Shown here piece after piece: positions 17,082 through 25,624 of a stretch of DNA of 64,000 bases. The stretch spans positions 1-64,000 of the forward strand of contig JANQPA010000001.1 of the NCBI GenBank assembly GCA_028285545.1. Reading direction: 5' to 3'. The notes beneath the pieces were generated by a model that had not been told where the DNA came from, searched no databases, and saw only the letters and a program-made list of their open reading frames with translations. The stretch comes from Saprospiraceae bacterium (GTDB lineage: Bacteria > Bacteroidota > Bacteroidia > Chitinophagales > Saprospiraceae). The stretch's first letter is position 1, and each line of letters opens with the position of its first letter. The position numbers and the translations under genes were made by a program.

Positions 17082-17867
17082 TTAAAAAGTTTGAATTAAT
17101 CGACGAAAGGCACCAGGGCTAATACCAGTGGCGTTTTTGAAAAATCGACTCATATGGCTCTGATCAGCGTAGCCAGTTTCTAAGGCTACTTCCACCAGCG
17201 GGCTTTTACCATCAGAGAGAGCAGAAATGATCATCTTTAGCCGAGTTTGGTGAATATATTCCTTTACGCCACATTTCAAGTGTTTCTGAAAAACTCTGGC
17301 CATATATACCGGATGTACTCCTGCCGACTGAGCCAGGTCCTGAACGGAGTAATTCTTTTGGGGTTCATCATGAATTTGTTCAATAATATGGTTCAGCCAG
17401 GAAGGCGGGCTTCCTTCTTCAGAAGTTTCTTGATTGGATAGAGAGGCCACAAAATCAATGGTCTCAGAAACCAGATCCTCGGATATTTTAAGACGCTGTA
17501 AATATTTAGTGACAAAATTAGCCATTTGGTTAGCATGATACCACCTCCATTCCTTAAAAAACTCATGATCTTCAAATAATCTGGCTAATTGGGGATGTAC
17601 CACAACAGAAAATAGCCTGGCTCCTTGAGGTCCAAATTCATTATCATGTAAAACTTCCCCTGGCTTGATTACTACACTGGAAGCTTCCCCAAAAATTTCG
17701 GTTCGGCCTGCTCTTTCCTTTACCTTGCCATTTAATACAATACTTATCCTAGGTTTTTTATCAACGTGCAGAGGGAACTTTTGGTGTGGACCATAGTGAA
17801 AGTCATAGAATCTTATGGTTCTGTTTTCGGTTTTTGTGATCTCTTTTACCAGATATCTTTGTGTCAT
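17082..17867 (-). CDS. AraC-family transcriptional regulator
   Basis: 261 aa. N-terminal cupin-like sensing half (about 20-110: FPLHVDKKPRISIVLNGKV, IKPGEVLHDNEFG) and a C-terminal double helix-turn-helix (about 165-261: YSVQDLAQSAGVHPVYMARVF, VEVALETGYADQSHMSRFF, GISPGAFRR). It stands immediately upstream of the serine hydrolase on the same strand (64-bp gap), so it may control the D-Glu/hydrolase group. The ligand is not evident. Confidence 0.9.
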   Translation of the reverse strand: MTQRYLVKEITKTENRTIRFYDFHYGPHQKFPLHVDKKPRISIVLNGKVKERAGRTEIFGEASSVVIKPGEVLHDNEFGPQGARLFSVVVHPQLARLFEDHEFFKEWRWYHANQMANFVTKYLQRLKISEDLVSETIDFVASLSNQETSEEGSPPSWLNHIIEQIHDEPQKNYSVQDLAQSAGVHPVYMARVFQKHLKCGVKEYIHQTRLKMIISALSDGKSPLVEVALETGYADQSHMSRFFKNATGISPGAFRRLIQTF

Positions 17868-18099
17868 TTATTAAGACCGTTTATTTTTCATCTAAGCCAA
17901 TTGCAAAGCTTAATATAGATTGTTTCTGCCTCCTCCTGCCGGGTAAATCGTAAAGGTTCAATCACTTAGGGAAGTAAGATTGTTTTTTCCAACTTAAAAG
18001 TAAAGACTTCTAAGAACTTGGATGGTTGTAAATAGATTAAATGAAATTTTGGTCATACAAAATTTAGCTTTTCGTGATACTCCTGTGATCTTTAGCGGC

Positions 18100-18107
18100 T
18101 ATTTTTG
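18100..18107 (+). promoter_or_regulatory. Candidate Bacteroidota -7 box
   Basis: TATTTTTG matches the TAnnTTTG -7 consensus of Bacteroidota, 37 bp upstream of the chosen start 18144. The -33 element is weak, so this is only a candidate. Confidence 0.3.
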
Positions 18108-18143
18108 TACTGGCATCAAGATAAAACAGCAAAATTGAATGTT

Positions 18144-19196
18144 ATGAATCAATCCAATTATTTAAAAGCCATGTTTATTTTTTGCATATGCATTGGCATT
18201 CAATCATCACAAGTGACGGCACAAAATACACTTCAGGCAGTAGAGCTAGGAAAGGTAAATTGGCTAAGGTCTTTGGACAAAGGCCTGGCCATTGCCAAAA
18301 AAGAGAAAAAATCGATTTTTATCCTTTTCCAGGAAGTTCCAGGTTGTTCTACCTGCCAAAACTATGGTAAGGATGTCCTTAGCCACCCACTTATTGTAGA
18401 AGCGATAGAAAGCTTATTTGTACCAGTAGCTATTTTTAATAATAAGGGCGGTGAAGACGCAAAAACACTAAGATTTTTTAATGAGCCTTCCTGGAATAAT
18501 CCAGTTGCTAGAATCGTCAATTTTCAAAAGCAAGATATTATCCCTCGTCTCGGTGGCAACTACACTCAACTCGGTATTGTCCAGGCTATTATCCTGGCAT
18601 TAGAAAAGGAAAACCGGACTATTCCAGTCTATCTTCACCTTCTAAAAGATGAATTACTGGCTCAAAAATATGGTACCGAAAAAGCAACCCTGTCTATGTT
18701 CTGCTTTTGGACTGGTGAAAAAACTTTTGGCAAGATAGAAGGAGTTACAGCTACCCAACCAGGGTTCATGGGGGGAAAAGAGGTAGTCGAAGTCACCTTT
18801 GATCCAAGTATCATAAGTTATGACGAACTTTTGCAAAAGGCCAAACGAAGCAATTGTGCCAATCATGCCTATACCAGTACTGAAGAGCAAGAACAATCAG
18901 CCGAAAATCTTTTAGGGAATAATCATACTTCTTCCAGAGCGAATTTCAGTCCAGATAAAGATCCTAAATTTTACTTGTCAAAAACGATTTATAAACATGT
19001 TCCAATGACGGAATTGCAGGCCACTAAAGCGAATAGCCTGGTAGGAGATCTGGCAGAACCTGATGTTATTCTTTCCCCCCGTCAACTGGCACTTGCGTCC
19101 TATTTCAGAAATCACCCCAACAAAAGATATCCCAATGCCATTGGTGAAGACTTAGTAAAAGCCTGGCAAAAGGTAGAACATTATTTAAAACCTTAG
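18144..19196 (+). CDS. Thioredoxin-like protein fused to an MsrA-like domain
   Basis: 350 aa from ATG 18144, which gives a good signal peptide ([18 protein letters not shown]). The frame extends 13 codons further upstream, without a signal. A thioredoxin-like domain (about 40-165) has [10 protein letters not shown], the CxxC site, resembling the VPGUxxT (seleno)protein family with Cys in place of selenocysteine. The second domain (about 180-255) matches the methionine sulfoxide reductase A core: FCFWTGE with catalytic Cys, then [12 protein letters not shown] and ISYDELL. It is probably an exported oxidative-repair protein. A DoxX gene follows 62 bp later. Confidence 0.78.
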   Translation: MNQSNYLKAMFIFCICIGIQSSQVTAQNTLQAVELGKVNWLRSLDKGLAIAKKEKKSIFILFQEVPGCSTCQNYGKDVLSHPLIVEAIESLFVPVAIFNNKGGEDAKTLRFFNEPSWNNPVARIVNFQKQDIIPRLGGNYTQLGIVQAIILALEKENRTIPVYLHLLKDELLAQKYGTEKATLSMFCFWTGEKTFGKIEGVTATQPGFMGGKEVVEVTFDPSIISYDELLQKAKRSNCANHAYTSTEEQEQSAENLLGNNHTSSRANFSPDKDPKFYLSKTIYKHVPMTELQATKANSLVGDLAEPDVILSPRQLALASYFRNHPNKRYPNAIGEDLVKAWQKVEHYLKP

Positions 19197-19258
19197 CGTA
19201 TGTCTTAATTTCCATCAATTGATGAAAGTTTAACCATGCTATTAATCAAACACACAAA

Positions 19259-19654
19259 ATGAAAAAAAATAAAATATTTGTTTGGCTTGCACGCATCATT
19301 CCAGCCCTTATCCTATTACAAACCTTGTTTTTTAAATTCACAGCAGCTCCTGAATCAGTTTACATATTTCAGCAGCTGGGCATGGAACCTACCGGTCGAA
19401 TAGGGATCGGAATTGGGGAGTTGATTGCAGGAATTTTATTATTAATCCCACGTTTTTCATGGTTGGGATCTATCATGGGAATTGGCTTGATGAGTGGCGC
19501 TATCTTTTTTCACCTTACAAAACTAGGCATTGAGGTGCAAGGAGATGGAGGGATGTTGTTTATTTTGGCTCTAGTAGTATTCATTTTTTGTTTAATCACT
19601 TTGTGGATTCATAGAAAAGATATTCCTATTCTGGGAGAGATGGTAAAAGGATAA
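19259..19654 (+). CDS. DoxX-like small membrane protein
   Basis: 131 aa with four hydrophobic segments (about 8-26, 46-64, 70-88, 98-120), typical of DoxX/DoxD-like proteins, with the early motif RIIPALILLQTLFFKF. Function in the family is loosely tied to redox and respiratory processes. It probably shares an operon with the thioredoxin-MsrA gene 62 bp upstream. Its stop is only 4 bp from a 168-bp palindromic element. Confidence 0.8.
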   Translation: MKKNKIFVWLARIIPALILLQTLFFKFTAAPESVYIFQQLGMEPTGRIGIGIGELIAGILLLIPRFSWLGSIMGIGLMSGAIFFHLTKLGIEVQGDGGMLFILALVVFIFCLITLWIHRKDIPILGEMVKG

Positions 19655-19658
19655 TATT

Positions 19659-19826
19659 GAGGGCGTCTCATAACTCCTTCCATACGGACCGCAGGTCGTC
19701 GTTATTCGACGCCCAAGAATATTTTATTTTGGAGTAGCTTTTCAGAAAAAAACTAAGTTTTTTTCTGAAAAGCTACTCCAAAAAGAATATAATTGGCTGG
19801 CGAATCCGTACGGATGAGACAGCCTC
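19659..19826. mobile_element. 168-bp MITE-like element with terminal inverted repeats
   Basis: It begins GAGGGCGTCTCAT (19659-19671) and ends ATGAGACAGCCTC (19814-19826), which are 11/13 complementary. Inside is a perfect 27-bp inverted repeat (19727-19753 with 19757-19783, loop TAA). There is no ORF. GAGGCTGTCTCAT-like ends are common among insertion sequences, so a non-autonomous element is likely. It fills the whole gap between the stops of two convergent genes (4 bp and 3 bp away), so it may also terminate both. No clear target duplication was seen. Confidence 0.65.
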
Positions 19827-19829
19827 TTA

Positions 19830-21350
19830 TTACTCTAAATTTCCCCAAGCTCTTCGAATGCTTTCCTCATCATCCAAATCCCATACGAACCCGTTAACAA
19901 TTGCATATTTAAAAGTACCATCGCTTTGCTGCAAAAGCATAGAAGGATTTTTTCCTACGGCGATTTCGATATCAGGTGTTTCATTACTAGAAATCCTAAG
20001 AGGCAATTGATCAATTTGATCGGCTTCTGGAGGATCTTTCATAAACAAATTAGTATAACCCGCTTTTAATAAATCCAAGGGCTCAATTTTAATAAGTCTT
20101 TTTAAAGAGCGGACCTTTGATGAATACACCTTACCGGGAACCAGGGTAAGTGATTCTGCGTCCAGTTCTATATATCCATGCTGTGTACTGAGGTCTCCTA
20201 AATCCGAAATAAACGAACGGAAATGATAATCTGTATTTTCTTCATTATCTATTTCTCCGTGTCGAAAGGCAAGGTCAATTTTATAATCCTGATCATTAAT
20301 TTTGACATTAGCTTTTCGAATAATCAAATCCTGGAAAGCATCGGAATTATTAAAAGGAATTTCATCATAAAGCCCCAGCGGTAATTTTTGATAAGCTCCT
20401 TTAGCAATTTCATTAAAGGATGTCAATAAAATGGTAAAATTAAGCTGTCGTAGCCTTTGCTTTTCACGATCGTCTTTTATAGAGCCTGATTCAATCAAAA
20501 TGGTTCGGGTCCCCCATTTTTGGATGTTATCGCCGAAGGCTCTCGGCTCAAAAGCATCCGAATAGCGGCCTACCATGTTGGGAATATATTCCTGAAGTAC
20601 TCCGTTCATAGCAATAATTATTTGCATAGCTTCACCTCTTTCCTGATTGACTTCTTTTTCGAAATTATAAGCTGGTGCTAAGAACGAAATGCTGGCTGTA
20701 TGTGGATTATGCCCTGCTGCATAATACCTGTTTTGATCATGCAAATTAAAGCCCCAATCAGCATCCAAACTGTCCCTTATTTTTTTCAGCAACTGTGCTT
20801 CAGGGCTTTGCAATCGGAGGGCGTCTCTATTTAAATCTACCCCAAGGGCGTTTCTGCGCTGAAAACGCTCAGCTCCGTCTGGGTTTAACATAGGGATAAA
20901 ATAAATACTAAGCTCATTTAAAAGAGCAGCTTTTAGTTCTTGAAATTGATTTTTTTGCTGAAAAAAATTAAAGATGTCCAAAATTGCCATGGTTGCTGTA
21001 GGTTCATCTCCATGCATTTGTGACCAAAGCAGCACCTTTTTTGCTCCCTGTCCAATTTTGATCAAAAAAATATCCCGTCCCTCAATAGACTGACCTGCAG
21101 TCCTGACTTCAAAAATGGAGGGATCAAGGTCCTGGATAGCCGCAACTACATCCTTGTGTTTGAACCTTCTATTGACAATGGTCTTATTTTTGATTTGATC
21201 ATGAAACTTATATAGATCATCAGCAAGTTCAAAGTCTACAACTTCCCCATCAAATTTTATGTCCTGTGCACCAGTCTTATCTGTATTTCCACAAGAACAA
21301 AAGAGGTAAGCGATAAAAAGCAGTGGTAAAGATTGGAAAAGTTTCATCAT
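19830..21350 (-). CDS. M14-family zinc carboxypeptidase, lipoprotein
   Basis: 506 aa. Lipoprotein signal with FCSCGN near residues 17-21. The M14 catalytic domain (about 75-310) has HGDEPTA (HxxE zinc ligands), RNALGVDLNRD (substrate-binding Arg and NR), FNLHDQN (third zinc His) and LIESGS (catalytic Glu). A C-terminal beta domain of about 150 residues is unassigned. It removes C-terminal residues from peptides in the envelope. It is convergent with the DoxX gene across the MITE-like element. Confidence 0.87.
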   Translation of the reverse strand: MMKLFQSLPLLFIAYLFCSCGNTDKTGAQDIKFDGEVVDFELADDLYKFHDQIKNKTIVNRRFKHKDVVAAIQDLDPSIFEVRTAGQSIEGRDIFLIKIGQGAKKVLLWSQMHGDEPTATMAILDIFNFFQQKNQFQELKAALLNELSIYFIPMLNPDGAERFQRRNALGVDLNRDALRLQSPEAQLLKKIRDSLDADWGFNLHDQNRYYAAGHNPHTASISFLAPAYNFEKEVNQERGEAMQIIIAMNGVLQEYIPNMVGRYSDAFEPRAFGDNIQKWGTRTILIESGSIKDDREKQRLRQLNFTILLTSFNEIAKGAYQKLPLGLYDEIPFNNSDAFQDLIIRKANVKINDQDYKIDLAFRHGEIDNEENTDYHFRSFISDLGDLSTQHGYIELDAESLTLVPGKVYSSKVRSLKRLIKIEPLDLLKAGYTNLFMKDPPEADQIDQLPLRISSNETPDIEIAVGKNPSMLLQQSDGTFKYAIVNGFVWDLDDEESIRRAWGNLE

Positions 21351-21456
21351 TTGATTTTTTCAGAAAAATAGATTTCAGTGACTTTTGTCTCTAAAATAAA
21401 AAAAGTAAGGTGCTAATTTTACCTCCTGGAAATTTTAATCAAAAAAACCAATCAAG

Positions 21457-21912
21457 ATGAAACTAAAATCATTTGCAGTATTCAGCTTCTTTATGCTCGC
21501 CTTATTCCTAATTTCTGCTTGTGGAAATACAGAAAAAGCTACAGAGCAGACCATTGAAGAGGAATCTAAAGTTAACCCAGAGGTGAAAGCCCAGGAAACG
21601 GCATGGGAAGAAGCTAAGGAAGCATATCATAGTGTAATGTCTGCTTCATTTCATTCAGCAGAAGAGGATAATCTCGAACCTTTAAAAGCTAAATATGCAG
21701 AATTAGAGACACTCTCCCAAGCCTGGGCAATCTTGGAGATTCCTGAAAAATATCAAAAAGAAAATATTCAAGGTGCACTTCAAGAACTTGAAAAGGAATC
21801 CGCAGCAATAGCCAAAGTAGTGGAAGAAGGAAGTGATGAGGAAATAAAAAAGGCGATTTATGACCTTCACGATATATTCCACAAGGTGCAGGAGTTTTGT
21901 ACAGATCATTAA
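21457..21912 (+). CDS. Small helical lipoprotein, unknown function
   Basis: 151 aa. Signal with lipobox (FLISACGN) around residue 22, then an Asn/Glu-rich linker and an all-helical body (ETAWEEAKEAYHSVMSASFHSAEED, KYQKENIQGALQELEKES, KAIYDLHDIFHKVQEFC). The pattern with HDIFH and MSASFH suggests a four-helix bundle that might bind metal through His/Glu. No family name is recognised. Upstream AT-rich DNA separates it from the divergent M14 gene. A GGGTATT inverted repeat follows the stop. Confidence 0.75.
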   Translation: MKLKSFAVFSFFMLALFLISACGNTEKATEQTIEEESKVNPEVKAQETAWEEAKEAYHSVMSASFHSAEEDNLEPLKAKYAELETLSQAWAILEIPEKYQKENIQGALQELEKESAAIAKVVEEGSDEEIKKAIYDLHDIFHKVQEFCTDH

Positions 21913-21923
21913 TTGGGAGGCTA

Positions 21924-22003
21924 GGGTATTAGAGTATTGGGGTATTGGTTTGTTCCTAATACCCTAATACCCTAATACCCCAATACCCTAATACCCTAAT
22001 ATC
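21924..22003. repeat. Inverted GGGTATT microsatellite between convergent genes
   Basis: GGGTATTAGAGTATTGGGGT (from 21924) faces CCTAATACCC units (21955-22003), forming a long imperfect hairpin of AGGGTATT-type units. It lies between the stops of two convergent genes (21912 and 22015), where it could act as a bidirectional terminator. The G runs allow quadruplex folding. Confidence 0.7.
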
Positions 22004-22014
22004 CAATCACCCAT

Positions 22015-22233
22015 TCAACAAGAACAATACCACCAGTCCTTTAATTCGCCTTCCAATTGGTTCAATTGTTCTTTGATGTTCTTGATTCCTTCTACTCTTG
22101 TGGTGCCATCATCAAAGTTGGGCTGAGGTAAAGCTTTGACCTGTTCTATTTTATAGGTTAAAGCCATTTCTTTAAGGCGACTCTCCAGAAATTCAATTTC
22201 GGCGGTATATTTTGAATATTGCAGGGTGATCAT
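22015..22233 (-). CDS. Small coiled-coil protein, translationally coupled
   Basis: 72 aa. Predicted coiled coil (AEIEFLESRLKEMALTYKIEQV, IKEQLNQLEGELKD) and a C-terminal WWYCSC. Its ATG overlaps the stop of the preceding small gene as ATGA, evidence that both are translated. Unknown function. The gene is near the lower length limit, but coupling and helical periodicity support it. Confidence 0.6.
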   Translation of the reverse strand: MITLQYSKYTAEIEFLESRLKEMALTYKIEQVKALPQPNFDDGTTRVEGIKNIKEQLNQLEGELKDWWYCSC

Positions 22234-22436
22234 AAATATTTTTCAACAAATTTAAGAATAAATGATTTTTGATTTCCTCTCGTTCCGGAGAAATATTTAC
22301 TCCAATTGAATGCCAGAGGTTGATATTGATTACACCACTCTTGCCGTCCCCAACAGTTTGGGCAATCTTGCAGATTTACATTTTGTGACTTGTAAGTGTT
22401 GGAATTTTTCCTGAATAAAAATGATCTGACATTCAT
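22230..22436 (-). CDS. Small Cys-containing protein (CPNCW motif)
   Basis: 68 aa with LQDCPNCWGRQEWCNQY (CxxC plus a third Cys), suggestive of a metal-binding knuckle, followed by a basic, aromatic C-terminus. It is coupled by a 4-bp overlap to the next small gene, which also carries Cys at its end. I do not recognise the family with certainty. The two may form a small two-protein unit. Confidence 0.55.
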   Translation of the reverse strand: MNVRSFLFRKNSNTYKSQNVNLQDCPNCWGRQEWCNQYQPLAFNWSKYFSGTRGNQKSFILKFVEKYL

Positions 22437-22478
22437 TGTTAAATAGTTTTAGCGGTGAATAATTATCCTAAATTATGT

Positions 22479-22534
22479 TGGTTATTGGTTATTGGTTATT
22501 GGAATTAAGCCCAATACCCCAATACCCCAATACA
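22479..22534. repeat. TATTGG microsatellite and AATACCCC inverted half
   Basis: GGTTATT units (22479-22501) face CCCAATACCCCAATACCCCAATAC (22509-22533) in the gap upstream of the CPNCW gene. This is the same family as the arrays at 12928, 21924 and 24146. Confidence 0.6.
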
Positions 22535-22599
22535 CTATACCCTCTAAATAAATTGGCTGACTGGAAACACAAAGCCAGCCAGCCTATATATAAGATTAT

Positions 22600-22998
22600 C
22601 TAGTCTTCTGTTTTTGCACTGACGGTCAAGTTATAATGTGGTGTTGGATTTAAAGGACAGCTATACTCGTAATTACCTTCAGCTAAAACAACTACACCGG
22701 TACGAGCAGTTTCTCCCTTTTTAACCAGCTTAGATAAGCCTGAATTTGAAATCTGATTTTTTCCTTCTCCCTTTGGAGTAAGCCAAAAGCCTAGTCCTTT
22801 ATTTACATTTTTATTACTGACTTCAAAAATGTATTTTCCAGGAGGCAAATTCAACTGAGTAGTTTCATATTTTCCGGGCGTTTGAGACAGTTTCACCACG
22901 GTAACATTTTCAATTATTTCGGCATTTGACTGAGCATTTAAGGGTTGAAAGCTAAAGAAGAGAAGAATAACCAAAGTACTTTTCAAAAGTGATTTCAT
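22600..22998 (-). CDS. Exported cupredoxin-like protein
   Basis: 132 aa from the ATG at 22998, which gives a clear signal peptide (STLVILLFFSFQPLNAQ). The open frame reaches 23073 but that extension is not signal-like. The body is beta-rich (LNLPPGKYIFEVSN, GVVVLAEGNYEYSCPLNPTPHYNL), with the late Cys-x6-His placement seen in cupredoxins. The full copper set (second His and Met) is not obvious, so metal binding is uncertain. It is divergent from the methyltransferase-like gene. Confidence 0.65.
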   Translation of the reverse strand: MKSLLKSTLVILLFFSFQPLNAQSNAEIIENVTVVKLSQTPGKYETTQLNLPPGKYIFEVSNKNVNKGLGFWLTPKGEGKNQISNSGLSKLVKKGETARTGVVVLAEGNYEYSCPLNPTPHYNLTVSAKTED

Positions 22999-23180
22999 GA
23001 TTTTAATTTTTTGTTTTTCGTTTTGATTGATGATACAAAGATGGGGGCTTAGAGCATGAATTAGAATGGACAAAAGTTCCTCTCAGCTGGACAAAAGTGT
23101 TTTTTTGAAAAAAAATGTTCATATTGTTTAATAATCCTGCCTCGCCAAATGGATGTTTACCCATAATTTTACCCGATACT

Positions 23181-24143
23181 ATGAAATATTTTTTCCTGGT
23201 CATTTATTTCTGTCTTGTTAATCATTTTAATCCTTTATCCGCTCAAAGGGAGGTAGAGAAAAAACAAAATTTTCAGGAATACTTAATAGAGATCCATTTC
23301 CGTCAATTGGAAGACCCCGATCTCAATGAAGCATTTATCGACCAACTTATCAGTAAGGTCAATGCCTCAGACTTACCTTTCGATGAAAAGTTTGAATTAA
23401 GGTATTATCTCACACAATTATCCTTTGTAGAGGATATCAGAGGACTTCCGGCGGCAACAAAAAAAGCCCTGGAAAATTTATTGAAATTTATTTCCCAGGA
23501 AAAACTAGATGGTATTCTTGAACCCCTCACTGTCCAACATTTTAAGAAGGAATACCTTCCCCGTTTACTTCGGATTAATGAATCTGACATTGGGAATATT
23601 TTCCTTAATGAGGATCATGAAATAATTGAGGAATTACTGAAATACGATTTTAAACCCAATGCTAAAGTTGGAGAAATTGGTGGCGGTGATGGCTTATTTG
23701 GCGTGTACTTAAAAATGGTTAATGAAGATATTTCATTATCAATAAATGAAATCAGCCTGGAAAGATTAGGGGAAATTTCCAATTCATTATTATTATTACC
23801 TGCTGAAGAAAGAAAATCCATTAAAATGATTCTCGGGACTGAACAGTCCGCCAAAATGGAAGGCTTAAACCTGGATGCGATTATTATTCGCAATACCTTT
23901 CATCATTTTACTGATCCGGAATCCATGCTTGAATCCATCAAAAACGCTATCCATCCCGATGGGATAATCTATTTATTAGAACAATTTAAGGAAGAAGATG
24001 ACTCAAAAAACCATTGTACACTTCTTAAAGAAAGGGAGTATTTTGATAATTTGTTTTTAAAAAATGGATGGGAATTGGTAGAGGAAATTTATCTGGCCAA
24101 ACAAAGGAAGCATTTGCAAAGCTATAAATTGATCAAGGAGTGA
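23181..24143 (+). CDS. Exported SAM-methyltransferase-like protein
   Basis: 320 aa from ATG 23181; this start gives a signal peptide (FFLVIYFCLVNHFNPLSAQ), while the frame extends to 23115 without one. A helical N-terminal part (about 30-135) precedes a class I Rossmann methyltransferase domain: KVGEIGGGDGLFG (motif I, SAM binding), IIIRNTFHHFTDPESML (motif IV region) and GIIYLLEQF. Methyltransferases are normally cytosolic, so the signal is odd. A GGGGTATT array starts 3 bp after the stop. Confidence 0.7.
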   Translation: MKYFFLVIYFCLVNHFNPLSAQREVEKKQNFQEYLIEIHFRQLEDPDLNEAFIDQLISKVNASDLPFDEKFELRYYLTQLSFVEDIRGLPAATKKALENLLKFISQEKLDGILEPLTVQHFKKEYLPRLLRINESDIGNIFLNEDHEIIEELLKYDFKPNAKVGEIGGGDGLFGVYLKMVNEDISLSINEISLERLGEISNSLLLLPAEERKSIKMILGTEQSAKMEGLNLDAIIIRNTFHHFTDPESMLESIKNAIHPDGIIYLLEQFKEEDDSKNHCTLLKEREYFDNLFLKNGWELVEEIYLAKQRKHLQSYKLIKE

Positions 24144-24145
24144 CA

Positions 24146-24180
24146 GGGGTATTGGGGTATTGGGGTATTGGGGTATTGGG
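24146..24180. repeat. GGGGTATT array (G-quadruplex-capable)
   Basis: Four perfect GGGGTATT units and a final GGG, starting 3 bp after the methyltransferase-like stop. It has four G4 runs separated by TATT and meets the standard quadruplex pattern on the coding strand. Confidence 0.75.
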
Positions 24181-24226
24181 AAAATAACCATTATTGACAT
24201 TAAAATGGCCTTTAAGAGCCTTCAGC

Positions 24227-25546
24227 ATGAATACACGAATGATTACCCTTTTCATTTTTCTCTGGTTTTTTGGATGTCTTACAGTTTGGTCTCAGGAAAA
24301 TTTAAAAATTGAAGGGTTTATCATCGATCAAAGTACCCAAGTCCCTATTGCTTTTGCACATATAGGAATCCCCAGTTTAGGAATTGGAACAGTTAGCAAT
24401 AATGATGGACAATTCAGCTTCATTTTCCCAAAAGAATATATCTCTGAAAAAATAGTAATTAGTCATATTGGATATTTTGACCTTAGTATAGACTACTCAA
24501 AACTTAAAATGGATGAGGCCAATAATTTTTTTCTAAGGCCCAATGCTGTCGTACTTCAAGGAGTAGAAGTCTTGGAAACAGAATTTCCACTTAATTATTA
24601 CATTGAAAAAGCCATTAAAAACCTAAAGAAAAACTACCCTTCCAAACTCCATTTCATGAGTGGATTTTTCCGGGAAGCCAAAATCAATGGAGAAACCAAA
24701 AATTATGATCGACTGTTGGAAGCTGCCATTGACATTCAGGATAAAGGACTAAAAACCAGCCGCGAGAATATTCGCATCCAGGTCAATGAAATAAGAAAGA
24801 GCAATGATTTTTCTGATTATAGTGAATTAAATAAGCGGCTGGAAAAACAATTTGGCGGAAGAAACAAAATTTATGACCTATTTACCAGAAACCCTATCCG
24901 TCAATTTTTGAATGAAAAAAACGCTACCTCTCTAAAATACAACCTCCTGCAGCTTATGCGAAATAATGAGGATGAGCTCAGTCTAAAAGATGTTTTGTAT
25001 AAAAATAAAACCAAAATCTACGTCATAAACTACAATGGGTTTATTTTTTCTGGAACCTTATTTATTGACAACCAGGATTATGGCATTCATCGATTGGAAT
25101 TAGTTACCGATAATGGCAAATTATTTACTTCTGAACAAAAGGCAAAAATGAATCCAAAGTTTGAAAAAGACCGGCCTTCTGATCATTCCATATACCTATA
25201 TCAAAAAATAAATGGTCAGTATCATCTTAACTTGATTCGCAAAACTACTTTTGACGGTTTTCTCAACAGTAAAAACAAAGACTACGATAGAATATATAGT
25301 TATGCTATACGTACCTTGATGATCAATAATTTTTATGTAAATAAAAAAGAGTTTGATCGAATTAAATTGAAGCAAATGGAAAAAAAGGATATCAATGCTT
25401 ATGACATACAAATCCCATATAATGAAATATTTTGGAAGAATTATAATATCCTTACATTAGAACCATTAAACTCTGAGATCCAAAATGATCTGGAATGGCA
25501 AACAAAACTAGAAGCCCAATTCAAAGCAAATGGGAAAAAAAACTAG
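24227..25546 (+). CDS. Exported protein with carboxypeptidase-D regulatory-like domain
   Basis: 439 aa from ATG 24227 (the frame starts earlier at a TTG, 24194). Signal peptide, then a CarboxypepD_reg-like beta-sandwich (about 22-105: GFIIDQSTQVPIAFAHIGI, GTVSNNDGQFSF, ISHIGYF). That domain precedes many Bacteroidota outer-membrane proteins. The remaining 330 residues are a conserved but unnamed region (FMSGFFREAK, GTLFIDNQDYGIHRLEL) resembling DUF5686-like surface proteins. There is no TonB plug or barrel. Function unknown. Confidence 0.7.
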   Translation: MNTRMITLFIFLWFFGCLTVWSQENLKIEGFIIDQSTQVPIAFAHIGIPSLGIGTVSNNDGQFSFIFPKEYISEKIVISHIGYFDLSIDYSKLKMDEANNFFLRPNAVVLQGVEVLETEFPLNYYIEKAIKNLKKNYPSKLHFMSGFFREAKINGETKNYDRLLEAAIDIQDKGLKTSRENIRIQVNEIRKSNDFSDYSELNKRLEKQFGGRNKIYDLFTRNPIRQFLNEKNATSLKYNLLQLMRNNEDELSLKDVLYKNKTKIYVINYNGFIFSGTLFIDNQDYGIHRLELVTDNGKLFTSEQKAKMNPKFEKDRPSDHSIYLYQKINGQYHLNLIRKTTFDGFLNSKNKDYDRIYSYAIRTLMINNFYVNKKEFDRIKLKQMEKKDINAYDIQIPYNEIFWKNYNILTLEPLNSEIQNDLEWQTKLEAQFKANGKKN

Positions 25547-25624
25547 CTGAAGCCACATTTAACATTTTCCCATCGATATTTATCGTAACCTGAATTTTTG
25601 GATTTGCGTCAAATCAATAAAACA

